A stretch of 64,000 nt of DNA, taken from assembly GCA_963844635.1 (NCBI GenBank), contig CAWJPD010000003.1, positions 992,001 to 1,056,000 on the forward strand, given 5' to 3'. This DNA is from JAJPKK01 sp963844635 (GTDB taxonomy: Bacteria > Pseudomonadota > Alphaproteobacteria > Rhizobiales > Xanthobacteraceae). Made by a program: the position numbers and the translations under genes. Within the stretch, counting starts at the first letter, position 1. Every line of letters starts with the position of its first letter. The notes beneath the pieces are model-generated. The model was not told the origin of the DNA and did not search any database. It saw nothing but the letters and a program-made list of their open reading frames with translations. Positions 56,117 to 64,000 of this stretch are shown piece by piece.

Positions 56117-57157
56117 TCAATCCTTGGTCCAGTAGGTGAGCGCGGCTGACGACACCGCGCCGCCGACGACACAAGGAATCCCGAGCTCGAGCTGCCCGGT
56201 TGCGGCGGCGGCCACGCAGCCGAGCGCAACCGCCCCCTCGCCGACCTGGCCCCAAGTGGAAAGGTCGCGCTTGTCGCCCGGTCCCTTGCGCTTGAGATCG
56301 TCGATGGCCGCCAAAGCTTCCTTGCGAATGCGTGCGATCTCCATTGTTTCCACGGCTTCGATGACATCGTTGAGAATCGGCTTGATCTCGGCCGGCTGCC
56401 CCTTTGCCTCCTGTTTGAGCATAGCGAGCAACGGGCGGTCGTGTCCCGCATTGCTGGCGAGAGTGTATTTCGCCATGCTGCCGACGGTCAGCTTATCGGT
56501 GCTGTTCTTGTCCTTGGAAAAAGGCAACAGGCGAACAATGCGCGAGATCGGGCCGTATTCAGCGGTGGCAAAATAGTAGCCCCACAACGTGTCGAGCACC
56601 TCCGAGTTCGGTTCGAGTTTCACCGGAGCATCGGCCTTGTGTCCGGTCACGAAATCACCCACCGCCGCGGAATAGTGCTTGAATTTGTCGAACGTCGACG
56701 GGCTTTTTTCGTAGGAGAGGTCGTCCAGGACGGGAAGCTTGCCATCGGTATATTTTGCGATCATCAGCGCTCGGGACGGCATGCGGTCGGCGTAATGGCG
56801 CAACAGGTCGCGCCAGTCCGGCGCCCCCGAATACGCGATTGCGCGCACCAGCACCCAGTGATCTTCCGGCTTGATCGTGAGCATGGCGGAAATGAGTTCA
56901 TCCGCTTTCAGTGGGTTGGCCCCGATCACGCCGGCAAGGAAGCCGACATAGACGGCCGAGTTTTCGGTTTCACGAAACGCATCCAAGCGGCTCAGCGTGC
57001 GAATAGCCGCCGGCACACGCGTGAGCTCGGGCCTCAACCGGTAGCCATTGATCCAGCGCAAGACGGCATCAGTCGATGCAAACTCGGTCGCGCGAGCCGT
57101 TCCGGCCGCGATCACGCCGATAAGGACGAGCATTCCGACCAGGACGCCACGACGCAT
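56117..57157 (-). CDS. Secreted helical-repeat-like protein of unknown function
   Basis: A 346-residue protein with a signal peptide (VLVGMLVLIGVIAAGTARA). The mature region is mostly helical, with RTLSRLDAFRETENSAVYVG, GFLAGVIGANPLKADELISA, WVLVRAIAYSGAPDWRDLLR and DTLWGYYFATAEYGPISRIV. Helical segments of similar size, like TPR-type repeats, are plausible though not confirmed. The C-terminal 40 residues contain a hydrophobic, Cys-containing hairpin (ALGCVAAAATGQLELGIPCV), perhaps membrane-inserting. It is on the same strand as and downstream of the patatin gene. Function unknown; related proteins occur beside the patatin gene type only as far as inferred here. Confidence 0.6.
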   Translation of the reverse strand: MRRGVLVGMLVLIGVIAAGTARATEFASTDAVLRWINGYRLRPELTRVPAAIRTLSRLDAFRETENSAVYVGFLAGVIGANPLKADELISAMLTIKPEDHWVLVRAIAYSGAPDWRDLLRHYADRMPSRALMIAKYTDGKLPVLDDLSYEKSPSTFDKFKHYSAAVGDFVTGHKADAPVKLEPNSEVLDTLWGYYFATAEYGPISRIVRLLPFSKDKNSTDKLTVGSMAKYTLASNAGHDRPLLAMLKQEAKGQPAEIKPILNDVIEAVETMEIARIRKEALAAIDDLKRKGPGDKRDLSTWGQVGEGAVALGCVAAAATGQLELGIPCVVGGAVSSAALTYWTKD

Positions 57158-57337
57158 GTCACTCTCCAGCTGCGCCGGCACGCAATCGCGTGCCGTGGAA
57201 CGCTACAGGACAGCATCGGGCCGACTTTTTTTTGAAGGCGTCGCGGCGGCGCTGTGCAATTTTGATGACGCCGATCGGGTGTGCCGGGAAGAATCAGCCC
57301 CCGGGATTGAAGCCCGCGGCGGGACAGGCGAGCGTAA

Positions 57338-58706
57338 TCAGCTCTGACCGGGCGGCGCAGGCAGTTGCGCGATGTTCTCCCAATACTGATCGTTAACCTG
57401 GTGTTTCGCCGCGGCCTGACCGAGATGATACAGCGGCTCGATCAGCGCGGGATCATCCATCAGGCGAAGTCCGTCGAGTTCTGTCGTCTCCAGCGCGCGA
57501 ACCGGCTTCTTGACGCCATGAACCGTAACCTCGACGTCTCCGAGCTTGTCGCGCAACCATTTCTGTTCCAATCGAACATCGTAGCGGAAGTAGCGGAACA
57601 GTTTCCCTTTCGGGGGACCGTCACCAATAAGTTTCTTGATCTCGCTATTGATCGTCCAAGGCGCGTCGCATTCTCCAAGCCATTGCATCTGGGCGAGCGT
57701 CAGCAGGTCGGCGTCGGACATGACTGATAGCAGCGTGCGATAGGCAAGGCGTGGCAGCGCAAAGAATTCGTATTTTCTGGTAATCGACCTTCGAGCGGAA
57801 GAGTCCGGTCCCGATCGAGACGAGAGTGAGTTGGCTCGGGTCAAGCGTCCATTTCAGGCCGAACGGCTTGAGCGAGGCGACGAGAAGGAGCGCAAGGGCC
57901 GGATTGCCATAAGGACTCGCGCCTCCGTCGATAAAAAGGCCGTAGCCGTCCAGATTATGCTTCGTTTTCTTTCGCAAGCCGACATACTCGGCGCCAGCCT
58001 GCGCCACCCGAACAATCCAGGGATGATCGAATGGCGCCGTCACGACACGGGGTAATGGTTCCATGCCTTCGATGATCGGCAGCAACTCGGCATCGAAATA
58101 GGAGGGCGCCGCCGTGCTGGCGCGAACGAGATTAGCAAGTTGGTAATGTTTGTTGCCGATGAATTCCGGGGTGGCCATCGGTGGAACGGGAGCTGGCGTT
58201 TCCCAGTACGGCGCTCTTCGACTGTTGGTAACGATCCAGGTGCTCCCGGTATCCAGGCGCTTGGTGACGATACATAGACCCGTTTTCAGCTGCTCCTCGT
58301 CGCCGAGGGTGCAATCGCCGATAATGCTCTGGATTTCGGTACGCAGGCCGCGGGTGTCGAATTTTGCTCTCAGCCGGCGCAGCGAGTGCCACCGCCGCGG
58401 TCGAAACGCGAGCTTGGCGCGCTGAAGATAAAACTCCCGGATTTGCCGCACCCGAAAGCCGAGCGCCAGCCCGCCGGCGATGATGGCCCCCGTCGAGGTG
58501 CCGCCGATCAGGTCGAAATAGTCCGAGAGCCGCACATCGCGTCCGGCGGCACCGTCCAGTATCTGCTCCATCCTCTCCAGGAACGCGATGGTGATCGCAC
58601 CGCGAACCCCGCCTCCATCGAGCGCGAGGATTTGCTTCGGTCCCCCGCCAAACAGGTGGCGGTCGCGAGCGCACCATTGCGATACGTCATCCGGCATATC
58701 GTCCAT
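57338..58706 (-). CDS. Patatin-like phospholipase (frame break in an A4 run near 57773)
   Basis: About 455 residues after repair. Oxyanion motif DGGGVRGAI at 30-38, nucleophile elbow GTSTGA at 69-74 and the catalytic Asp in FIDGGASPYG, so the Ser-Asp dyad is intact. The start MDDMPDDVSQW has no signal peptide, implying a cytoplasmic lipase. The frame changes at AAAA (TTTT at 57773-57776 on the plus strand); removing one base joins VDYQKYEFFALPRLAYRTLL. The C-terminal domain (SDADLLTLAQMQWLGECDAP) is that of related bacterial patatins. It is divergent from the SLOG-SLATT-like gene, 121 bp apart. Patatins are known membrane-degrading effectors in anti-phage systems. Confidence 0.82.
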
Positions 58707-58827
58707 GAGGCCTTCTCCCGTGTATGGTGGCGCGTAAAAGAGAGCCGGCGATCATAATCCAGCATGCGCACGGTGACATGATGGGGTGCGCGGCTTGTCA
58801 GTCCAGGTGTTTTCTTGAGGATGCCGA

Positions 58828-60756
58828 ATGTATTTCCATGCAAAGCACCCTTTATTGCGTCCGATGCCTCCGCGCATCCGCCTTCGCGTCGGGATCAGTG
58901 GCCATCGGGTCCCGCCAAAGCTGCCAGCACAATCGCTGCCGCCGGTCCGTGCTGCCGTTGATCTCATTCTCGGGACCGCCGCGAGCGCGGTCCGCATGCT
59001 GGCCGAGGAGCAGGCTCGTATCCGCAGCCGGCGCTTCACCGCTCGAAAGAACCGCGTCAGCCCAGGTTCCAGTTGGCGTAGACAGCGCGGCGGTGGAATT
59101 GGTTGTCATCTCGTCGCTGGCCGAAGGCTCTGATCGCATTGTTGCCGAAGCTGGGCTGGCTGCAGGGTTTGCGCTTGAATCGGTGCTGCCTTTCAACCGA
59201 AACGAATATGCCAAGGACTTCGAAAGTGCGGACTCGCGCGCGGCCTTTGAGCGGCTGCTTTCGCTTTCATCCTCCATATTCGAACTTGACGGCGCTCCGG
59301 ACGAGCGTCCCCGCGCGTATGAGGCCGCCGGTTTCGGTATGCTTTCCAATATCGACCTTCTGATCGTCATCTGGGATGGCAAGGAGGCCGAAGGGGTCGG
59401 TGGCACCGGGCAGATTGCCAACCGTGCCATCGCCGACGGTCTGCCGGTCGTATGGATCGACCCGGGCCGCCCGGATGCACTCCAGCTTGCGGCTTCCCGT
59501 CTCGGCAACGTGCCGTCGGGGCAGACCTTTGTGCGCGTCCGTGATTGCTTTGCTCCTACCGAGCCTGCCGATATTGCTCAGGTTGTCACGGAAAGCTTTG
59601 CACCACCTACCCCGAAAGATGAGAAAAACGCTCTTCGCGAGTACCTCGCCGAGCGGGAACGGCGCTGGAACTTCTCCCCGTTCTTTCCGCTGCTCCGGCG
59701 GATTTTTGCCGGAGTGCCGATCAGATGGAGCAACTTCCGGCTGCCGCCCGCGCTTGAGGACTCCCGCAGACAATGGGAGCCATATTTCCAGCAACTGCCA
59801 CCGGATCGCGCCCAATATCGGAGCCTCGAAAACATTCTGCTCCCTGCGTTCAGCGCTGCGGATCACCTCGCCGTCTACTACTCGCTCATTTATCGCGGCG
59901 CCTATATCTTTACATACTCGTTCGCCGCGCTCGCCGTAATGCTGGCGCTCTTTGGCGTGTTCTTGGAGGATGTAACTTGGAAACTCGCAATCATCGTTCC
60001 TGAAGTGCTGATCATTTTCGCGATCCTGCGAGTGTGGTCCCACGGTTATCGCCGGCAATGGCATCGCCGGTGGCTTGAATATCGCCGTCTCGCCGAGTGC
60101 CTGCGCCAGATGCGCATCCTGACACCCGTGGGTCTTGGCGGCCCGATCGATCGCCCGAGCCGTGGGCTGAACGTCGATGAGCAGGACTGGGTCAACTGGT
60201 ACGCATGGGCGCTCCGGCGGCGGCTTCCAGTGCCTGACCGGGCCCTGAGATTCCCAATACATCGACATCCTGCGAAACGTTGTGCGTTCAACCGAAATCC
60301 AGGAGCAGCTCAGCTTTCACGAGAGCGGGGCAAAGCGCATGGCAGAGGCTCGACGAGCACATGCACTTATGGGGAAAGAGGCTCTTCTACCTAACGGCGC
60401 TGATCTGCCTCGTGTTCATTGCCGGCACCGTGCTCGCATGGCTGACGGGTTTTCGACTTCAAGACCACGACCCGGATCACTGGGTCCTGAAAACGCTGAC
60501 CTTTTTTACCGCACTGCTGCCGACGCTTGGCGCGGCGCTGGGCGCCATCCATGTACAGGGAGATTTCAAGACAGTCGCCGAGCAATCGGAGCGAACGGCA
60601 AAACGGCTCAAGGCCATCGATGAAATCCTCGCCAAAGAACCAGCGGTGCTGTCCCGGGTCGCCGACCGGTTCGAGAAAGTTTCGGACATCATGATGGCCG
60701 ATTTGTTGGAGTGGCAGACCGTGTTCCGCACGCGACCGCTTTCGCTGCCGGGCTGA
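58828..60756 (+). CDS. SLOG-like nucleotide-sensor domain fused to SLATT-like membrane domain (three frame breaks)
   Basis: N-terminal SLOG/Rossmann-like domain: RIRLRVGISGHRV, VVISSLAEGSDRIVAEAGLA, LPFNRNEYAKDF, FGMLSNIDLLIVIWDGKEAE and GGTGQIANRAIADGLPVVWI. This is the pattern of SLOG families, thought to sense or make nucleotide-derived signals. The C-terminus has two pairs of membrane helices (IYRGAYIFTYSFAALAVMLA, VPEVLIIFAILRVW; LFYLTALICLVFIAGTV, FFTALLPTLGAALGAI) flanked by WLEYRRLAECLRQMRIL and RTAKRLKAIDEIL, as in SLATT effectors. Frames break between 59000 and 59060, near 60252 and near 60343; repair gives about 640 residues. GAGG precedes ATG 58828. Pairing with a divergent patatin suggests a membrane-attacking conflict system. 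Confidence 0.6.
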
Positions 60757-60770
60757 TGTGAGCCGCGTGA

Positions 60771-61024
60771 TCGTCATCCCGGGGCGAAGCGATCGGCCGA
60801 TGATGGAGCGTGGAATCCCCAATGCGGAAATCTGGCGCATGATCCCGTAAAGTTGCAGACGTTTCGGACAAGATCATGCGCAAAATCAACACGCATCGTC
60901 GTCGAGCGCAGTCCGCGACGGGTGCGCAGAACATGATCGAGCGGGAGACGAATTAAACTGAACGCATCCCGCTCTAGGAGCGCGGCCTCGGATTCCGGGC
61001 CGCCGCCTGGCGCTCCGGAATGAC
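60771..61024. repeat. Inverted-end repeat containing copy 13 (nested)
   Basis: GTCATCCCGG at the left and CCGGAATGAC at the right are inverted arms of a second common intergenic repeat type. The interspersed repeat copy 13 lies inside it, suggesting insertion of one repeat into the other. Confidence 0.45.
60835..60977 (-). repeat. Interspersed palindromic repeat, copy 13 (full length, reverse)
   Basis: Complete reverse copy: GCGCATGATCCCGTAAAGTT, core, spacer AACACGCATCGTCGTCGAGC, and end CTGAACGCATCCCGCTCTAG. It is nearly the same as copy 2 at 7101-7241. Confidence 0.9.
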
Positions 61025-61056
61025 TTCGACGGGAACGAAACGTTGGTTACCCAAGG

Positions 61057-62394
61057 CTACGGCGCAACGCGAACGACGGGCGTGATGGCGAGGTCACCGG
61101 TCTGGGTCTTCAGCGCCAGCAACTGGGCAAGCAGGCTGAAGATTTGCTTGGTCTGCTCGGCACCATCCTTCGGGACGCAATAATATTCGGCGTTGAACAC
61201 GAGATCGACGAAACAGCCGCCGGTATTCACGCCCGCCCTCACCGCCAGAATGCGATTGTCCTCGCGCGCCTCAATTCGATTGACGAGTTTGACCTCATTG
61301 ACCAGCCGTTCCCGCAAAATCCGGCCAAGGAATTGGTAGATCCCAAACGTGGATCGCGTGATGATCTCGTAGTGAAGCTTGCCGTATTCGGTGCCCTGGA
61401 CGTCGAAGGTCAGAGTGTCCGTAGCTCCGTTCCGATCGACAGCTGGCTTTTCTTTCCAAGTGCCGCAGTACGGCCGAAAATTTTCGACTGACCCGAACAG
61501 CTGCTCCTTTATTTCAGGAGGGTAGTCGCGGTTATTGCGTCTCGCCAGAACGGGATCGAAACACAAGCGTCCAAAAATCGTCGTCGTGAGACCGTTGCGT
61601 CCGTTGGAGGTCGTGCCTCCTGTGCTGCCAGAGCCGAGATTCGGGCCACCCTGTCCCCCCGACGAAGCCCTTTCCCCCCCGCCGCCCCCGCTGCGCTCTT
61701 GGGTGACGATGGTTTTGATTTCAACACTCAGTCCTGCGGCGACAGCGACGCCGACGAGATCGCGGAAACAGCGTTGCCCGACCGGAGGCACTATCTCGCA
61801 GCGTTCCAGAGGCTCATTGCGATATTCCAGCGTCTTGCCGCCGACGGTTTCGCGGACGGCATCGGCAAACAACCAGAACAGAAGTTCTGGCTCGTATCCC
61901 TGACGGACGAAGAAATAGAGCGTCGGCAGATCGACCGGGCTCAACAGCGCGTTATAGAAATCTTTCGACTCGAGCACCGTCATGTCGAATGAATTGGCGG
62001 CGTTGGCTCCGGCGTTAAGGGTGTTGTTGCCGAACTGGACGTTCCGGGTCAGCGTCGGCTCTACTACTGATTGAGTGGTTCCCCCAAGAATACTGGTCAA
62101 AAACGGCGCCCCGGTCGCGATCGGAAATGGCCCGAGCAGGAAGGACGGCAGGCCGGCAGACATCTGCGCCTGGGTAGTACCGCTTATCCGCGCTGCGGCG
62201 ACAAAATTCAAAGGATCGTTGTGGCTCGCCCGAACGATGTTCAGCAAAATCGATCGATTGCGGGCATCTGCCGAACTTTGGTTGATTTGCCCGAACCGGC
62301 TGTCAATGCTGCTGTCCACGAACGAGCACTGCTGCAACACGCCGCTCGCGCAGACAACAGCAAGCGCTCGGACAAGACCGAGAAAATGCGACAT
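61057..62394 (-). CDS. Large lipoprotein of unknown function with a Gly-rich insertion
   Basis: A 445-residue protein starting MSHFLGLVRALAVV, with lipobox GVLQQC. The mature region has SSIDSRFGQINQSSADARNR, SILLNIVRASHNDPLNFVAA and FFVRQGYEPELLFWLFADA, then a low-complexity Gly/Ser stretch (RSGGGGGERASSGGQGGPN) and IFGRLCFDPVLARRNNRDYP. Helices and strands alternate; the RASxxDPLxFV and RQGYxxELLFxLF motifs match a family of uncharacterised proteobacterial lipoproteins. Four cysteines after the lipid-Cys might form disulfides. It is convergent with the SLOG-SLATT-like gene across nested repeats, so membership of that system is uncertain. Confidence 0.62.
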   Translation of the reverse strand: MSHFLGLVRALAVVCASGVLQQCSFVDSSIDSRFGQINQSSADARNRSILLNIVRASHNDPLNFVAAARISGTTQAQMSAGLPSFLLGPFPIATGAPFLTSILGGTTQSVVEPTLTRNVQFGNNTLNAGANAANSFDMTVLESKDFYNALLSPVDLPTLYFFVRQGYEPELLFWLFADAVRETVGGKTLEYRNEPLERCEIVPPVGQRCFRDLVGVAVAAGLSVEIKTIVTQERSGGGGGERASSGGQGGPNLGSGSTGGTTSNGRNGLTTTIFGRLCFDPVLARRNNRDYPPEIKEQLFGSVENFRPYCGTWKEKPAVDRNGATDTLTFDVQGTEYGKLHYEIITRSTFGIYQFLGRILRERLVNEVKLVNRIEAREDNRILAVRAGVNTGGCFVDLVFNAEYYCVPKDGAEQTKQIFSLLAQLLALKTQTGDLAITPVVRVAP

Positions 62395-62881
62395 GCCCAC
62401 CCCCCGACAACTGCCTTTTATTGCCCCCCGGGTGAACCCCCATCCACCCAGGGCGGTCGCGGCCAATTCACGAACCTGTACAAACCTGAAGAAGCCGCCT
62501 TCAGCCAGTCGTCCGCGTTAATCTATCCAAGTCGCCGAGATCGTCAAATGCAAACTCGATCTCTCGTTTTCCGATATTCGTGGCTGACGGTTATGAGGGC
62601 GGCGGACCGGAGCGACGGCGGAGCGCTGAAAAGCAGCAAATGGTTGGTTCTTCTTCGCTGCCGTCCGCAATGCGCTGGCAATCAAACCGAGCAACCATTC
62701 AAATCGTTTTTGTGCTTCCTATGGATGTGGGCCTCGCTGCGGCCGCAAAAACGAATTCCGGCCCGAATGACACCGCTTCAGGCGGCGAACTGCCAAGCGC
62801 TATCGGGCTGCCGTTCCCCTCGGACGATCGCCGGTAACGTACAATGAAGCGATTTTCGCCATGACTGCGGGTGGCCTGCAC
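62395..62881. other. Gene-free stretch between two minus-strand genes
   Basis: 487 bp with no supported gene. Small open frames exist but lack domains and ribosome sites. The promoter of the lipoprotein gene is expected at the left end. Confidence 0.5.
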
Positions 62882-64000
62882 TCAGACTTGCTTGCGCCGC
62901 AACGCCAGCACGCGATCGACCATGACGCCGGCCTCGCCAAGGTAATTGGCCGGATCGCAGAGCCTTTCGAGTATGGGCCGGTCGAGGTGCGCCGTCACCT
63001 GCGTGTTCTCGGCGAGAACATCCGCCAGGGGCCGGCCGGTCGCCGCCGCATCGCGACACACCGCATAGACAAGGTCGTGGGCGTATTGACGTCCGACGTG
63101 CGGCCCGAGTGCCATCATCACCGCCTCCGACACAATGAGGCCGCGCGTGATGTCGAGATTGGCGCGCATTTTCTTCGCGTCGACTTGGAGGCCACAGACC
63201 AAGAGGCGCGTCTGCGATAACGCGCCGGCGGCGAGGCCGAAAATCTCCGGCACCGCAATCCATTCGATCTCCCATGGCCCGGTGGCGCGCTCATGGTCCT
63301 GGACCATGGCATCGAGCAGCGCCGCGGCGTGCTGACGAACCAGCGCGGCGATCGCGGTAATGTAGACCGAGGAGATCGGATTGCGCTTTTGCGGCATCGT
63401 GCTCGATGAGCCGCGCCCGGCATGGAAAGGCTCGAACAGTTCCTCGACTTCGGTCTGCATCATCAGCTTCACGTCGAAAGCGATTTTGGCGCAGCTCCCA
63501 GTCACGAGGCCGAGAAAGCAGCCGGCCTCGGCGATGCGATCGCGCTGCGTGTGCCAGGCGATTTCGGGTTGACCCAGTCCAAGCTCTTTCATCAGCGCGG
63601 CCTGGACTTCAAGGCCACGTCCGCCGAGCGAGGACAGTGTTCCCGCCGCTCCGCCGAATTCGCCAACCAGAACGCGTGGCCGCATTTCCTTCAGGCGCTG
63701 GCGATGGCGTTCGAACGCTGCGAGACAAGTCGCGGCCTTGTAGCCGAAGGTGATCGGCACGGCCTGCTGCAGGTTGCTGCGGCCCGCCATCGGCGTATCG
63801 CGATAGCGTTCGGCGAGAACAGCGAGCGCATCCGCGATCGCACCCATGTCGGCCTCGACCAGGCCAAGCGCGTCGCGGATCTGAATGACGGTCGCGGTAT
63901 CGGTAATGTCCTGCGTCGTCGCCCCCCAGTGGCACCATTCGCCGAGGCCATCGGCGCACACGGCGACCAGTTGCTCCACAACTGGCAACACCGGGTAACC
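62882..64000 (-). CDS. Fumarase/aspartase-superfamily lyase, adenylosuccinate-lyase/PcaB-like (truncated by window end)
   Basis: The C-terminal 370 or so residues of a lyase are present; the frame stays open past 64000, so the N-terminus lies outside. Superfamily signature GSSSTMPQKRNPIS, with the flexible catalytic loop Ser in GRGSSSTMP; another conserved region is CHWGATTQDITDTA with a candidate catalytic His. The C-terminal helix HLDRPILERLCDPANYLGEA resembles 3-carboxy-cis,cis-muconate cycloisomerase-type and adenylosuccinate-lyase-like proteins rather than purB itself, since the ASL substrate motif is only partly kept. It probably catalyses a lyase or cycloisomerase reaction in carboxylate metabolism. 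Specificity cannot be set from this part. Confidence 0.8.
   Translation of the reverse strand, partial: GYPVLPVVEQLVAVCADGLGEWCHWGATTQDITDTATVIQIRDALGLVEADMGAIADALAVLAERYRDTPMAGRSNLQQAVPITFGYKAATCLAAFERHRQRLKEMRPRVLVGEFGGAAGTLSSLGGRGLEVQAALMKELGLGQPEIAWHTQRDRIAEAGCFLGLVTGSCAKIAFDVKLMMQTEVEELFEPFHAGRGSSSTMPQKRNPISSVYITAIAALVRQHAAALLDAMVQDHERATGPWEIEWIAVPEIFGLAAGALSQTRLLVCGLQVDAKKMRANLDITRGLIVSEAVMMALGPHVGRQYAHDLVYAVCRDAAATGRPLADVLAENTQVTAHLDRPILERLCDPANYLGEAGVMVDRVLALRRKQV

Overview
The window looks like a piece of a GC-rich alphaproteobacterial chromosome, most likely a soil Hyphomicrobiales (Bradyrhizobium / Pseudolabrys / Rhodoplanes-like). Evidence: a core block with rpmE, an RcdA-type DUF1465 gene, a DUF1192 gene and a zinc-independent quinone oxidoreductase; ABC_sub_bind-type binding proteins with Tat-like leaders; and 13 copies of one interspersed palindromic repeat. 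The species assignment is inference; no rRNA or complete tRNA gene is present.

Layout. 1-2.75 kb is the end of an integrated element: an IS-scarred binding-protein remnant, an ArdC-type antirestriction gene, a two-domain sliding-clamp gene, and then the 5' half of a tRNA-Ser(CGA) gene that breaks off just after the anticodon loop. 3-9 kb holds envelope genes: a PDZ protein, a lipoprotein, an HtrA protease, a binding protein and an ABC exporter. 9.5-18.6 kb carries five paralogues of one uncharacterised secreted family around an MFS transporter and a quinone oxidoreductase. 18.8-30.4 kb holds PhoD, a second ABC exporter, the conserved core block, a c-di-GMP turnover protein and a Spy/CpxP-like protein. 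30.6-39.3 kb is a metallophore-uptake locus: CbiX-like/ferredoxin protein, TonB receptor, isochorismatase-like protein, FecCD permease, ATPase, binding protein and outer-membrane barrel. 40-44.3 kb is a small membrane plus cytochrome/beta-propeller module. 44.6-56 kb is mixed: tautomerase, MFS, DUF4142, class I fumarase, cupins, hydrolases and a DUF2478/Moco-fold pair. 56-62.4 kb has a patatin phospholipase divergent from a SLOG-SLATT-like protein, with secreted neighbours. The window closes inside a fumarase/aspartase-superfamily lyase.

The most interesting items are the patatin / SLOG-SLATT pair (candidate membrane-attacking conflict system), the five-copy secreted family, the split tRNA-Ser with ArdC and the truncated clamp, and duplicated 32-bp elements upstream of the TonB receptor.

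Caution: about 18 clean frame breaks interrupt otherwise well conserved genes, several of them in homopolymer runs. This suggests uncorrected assembly indels rather than mass gene decay. Such genes are reported over their reconstructed span and the break position is given.
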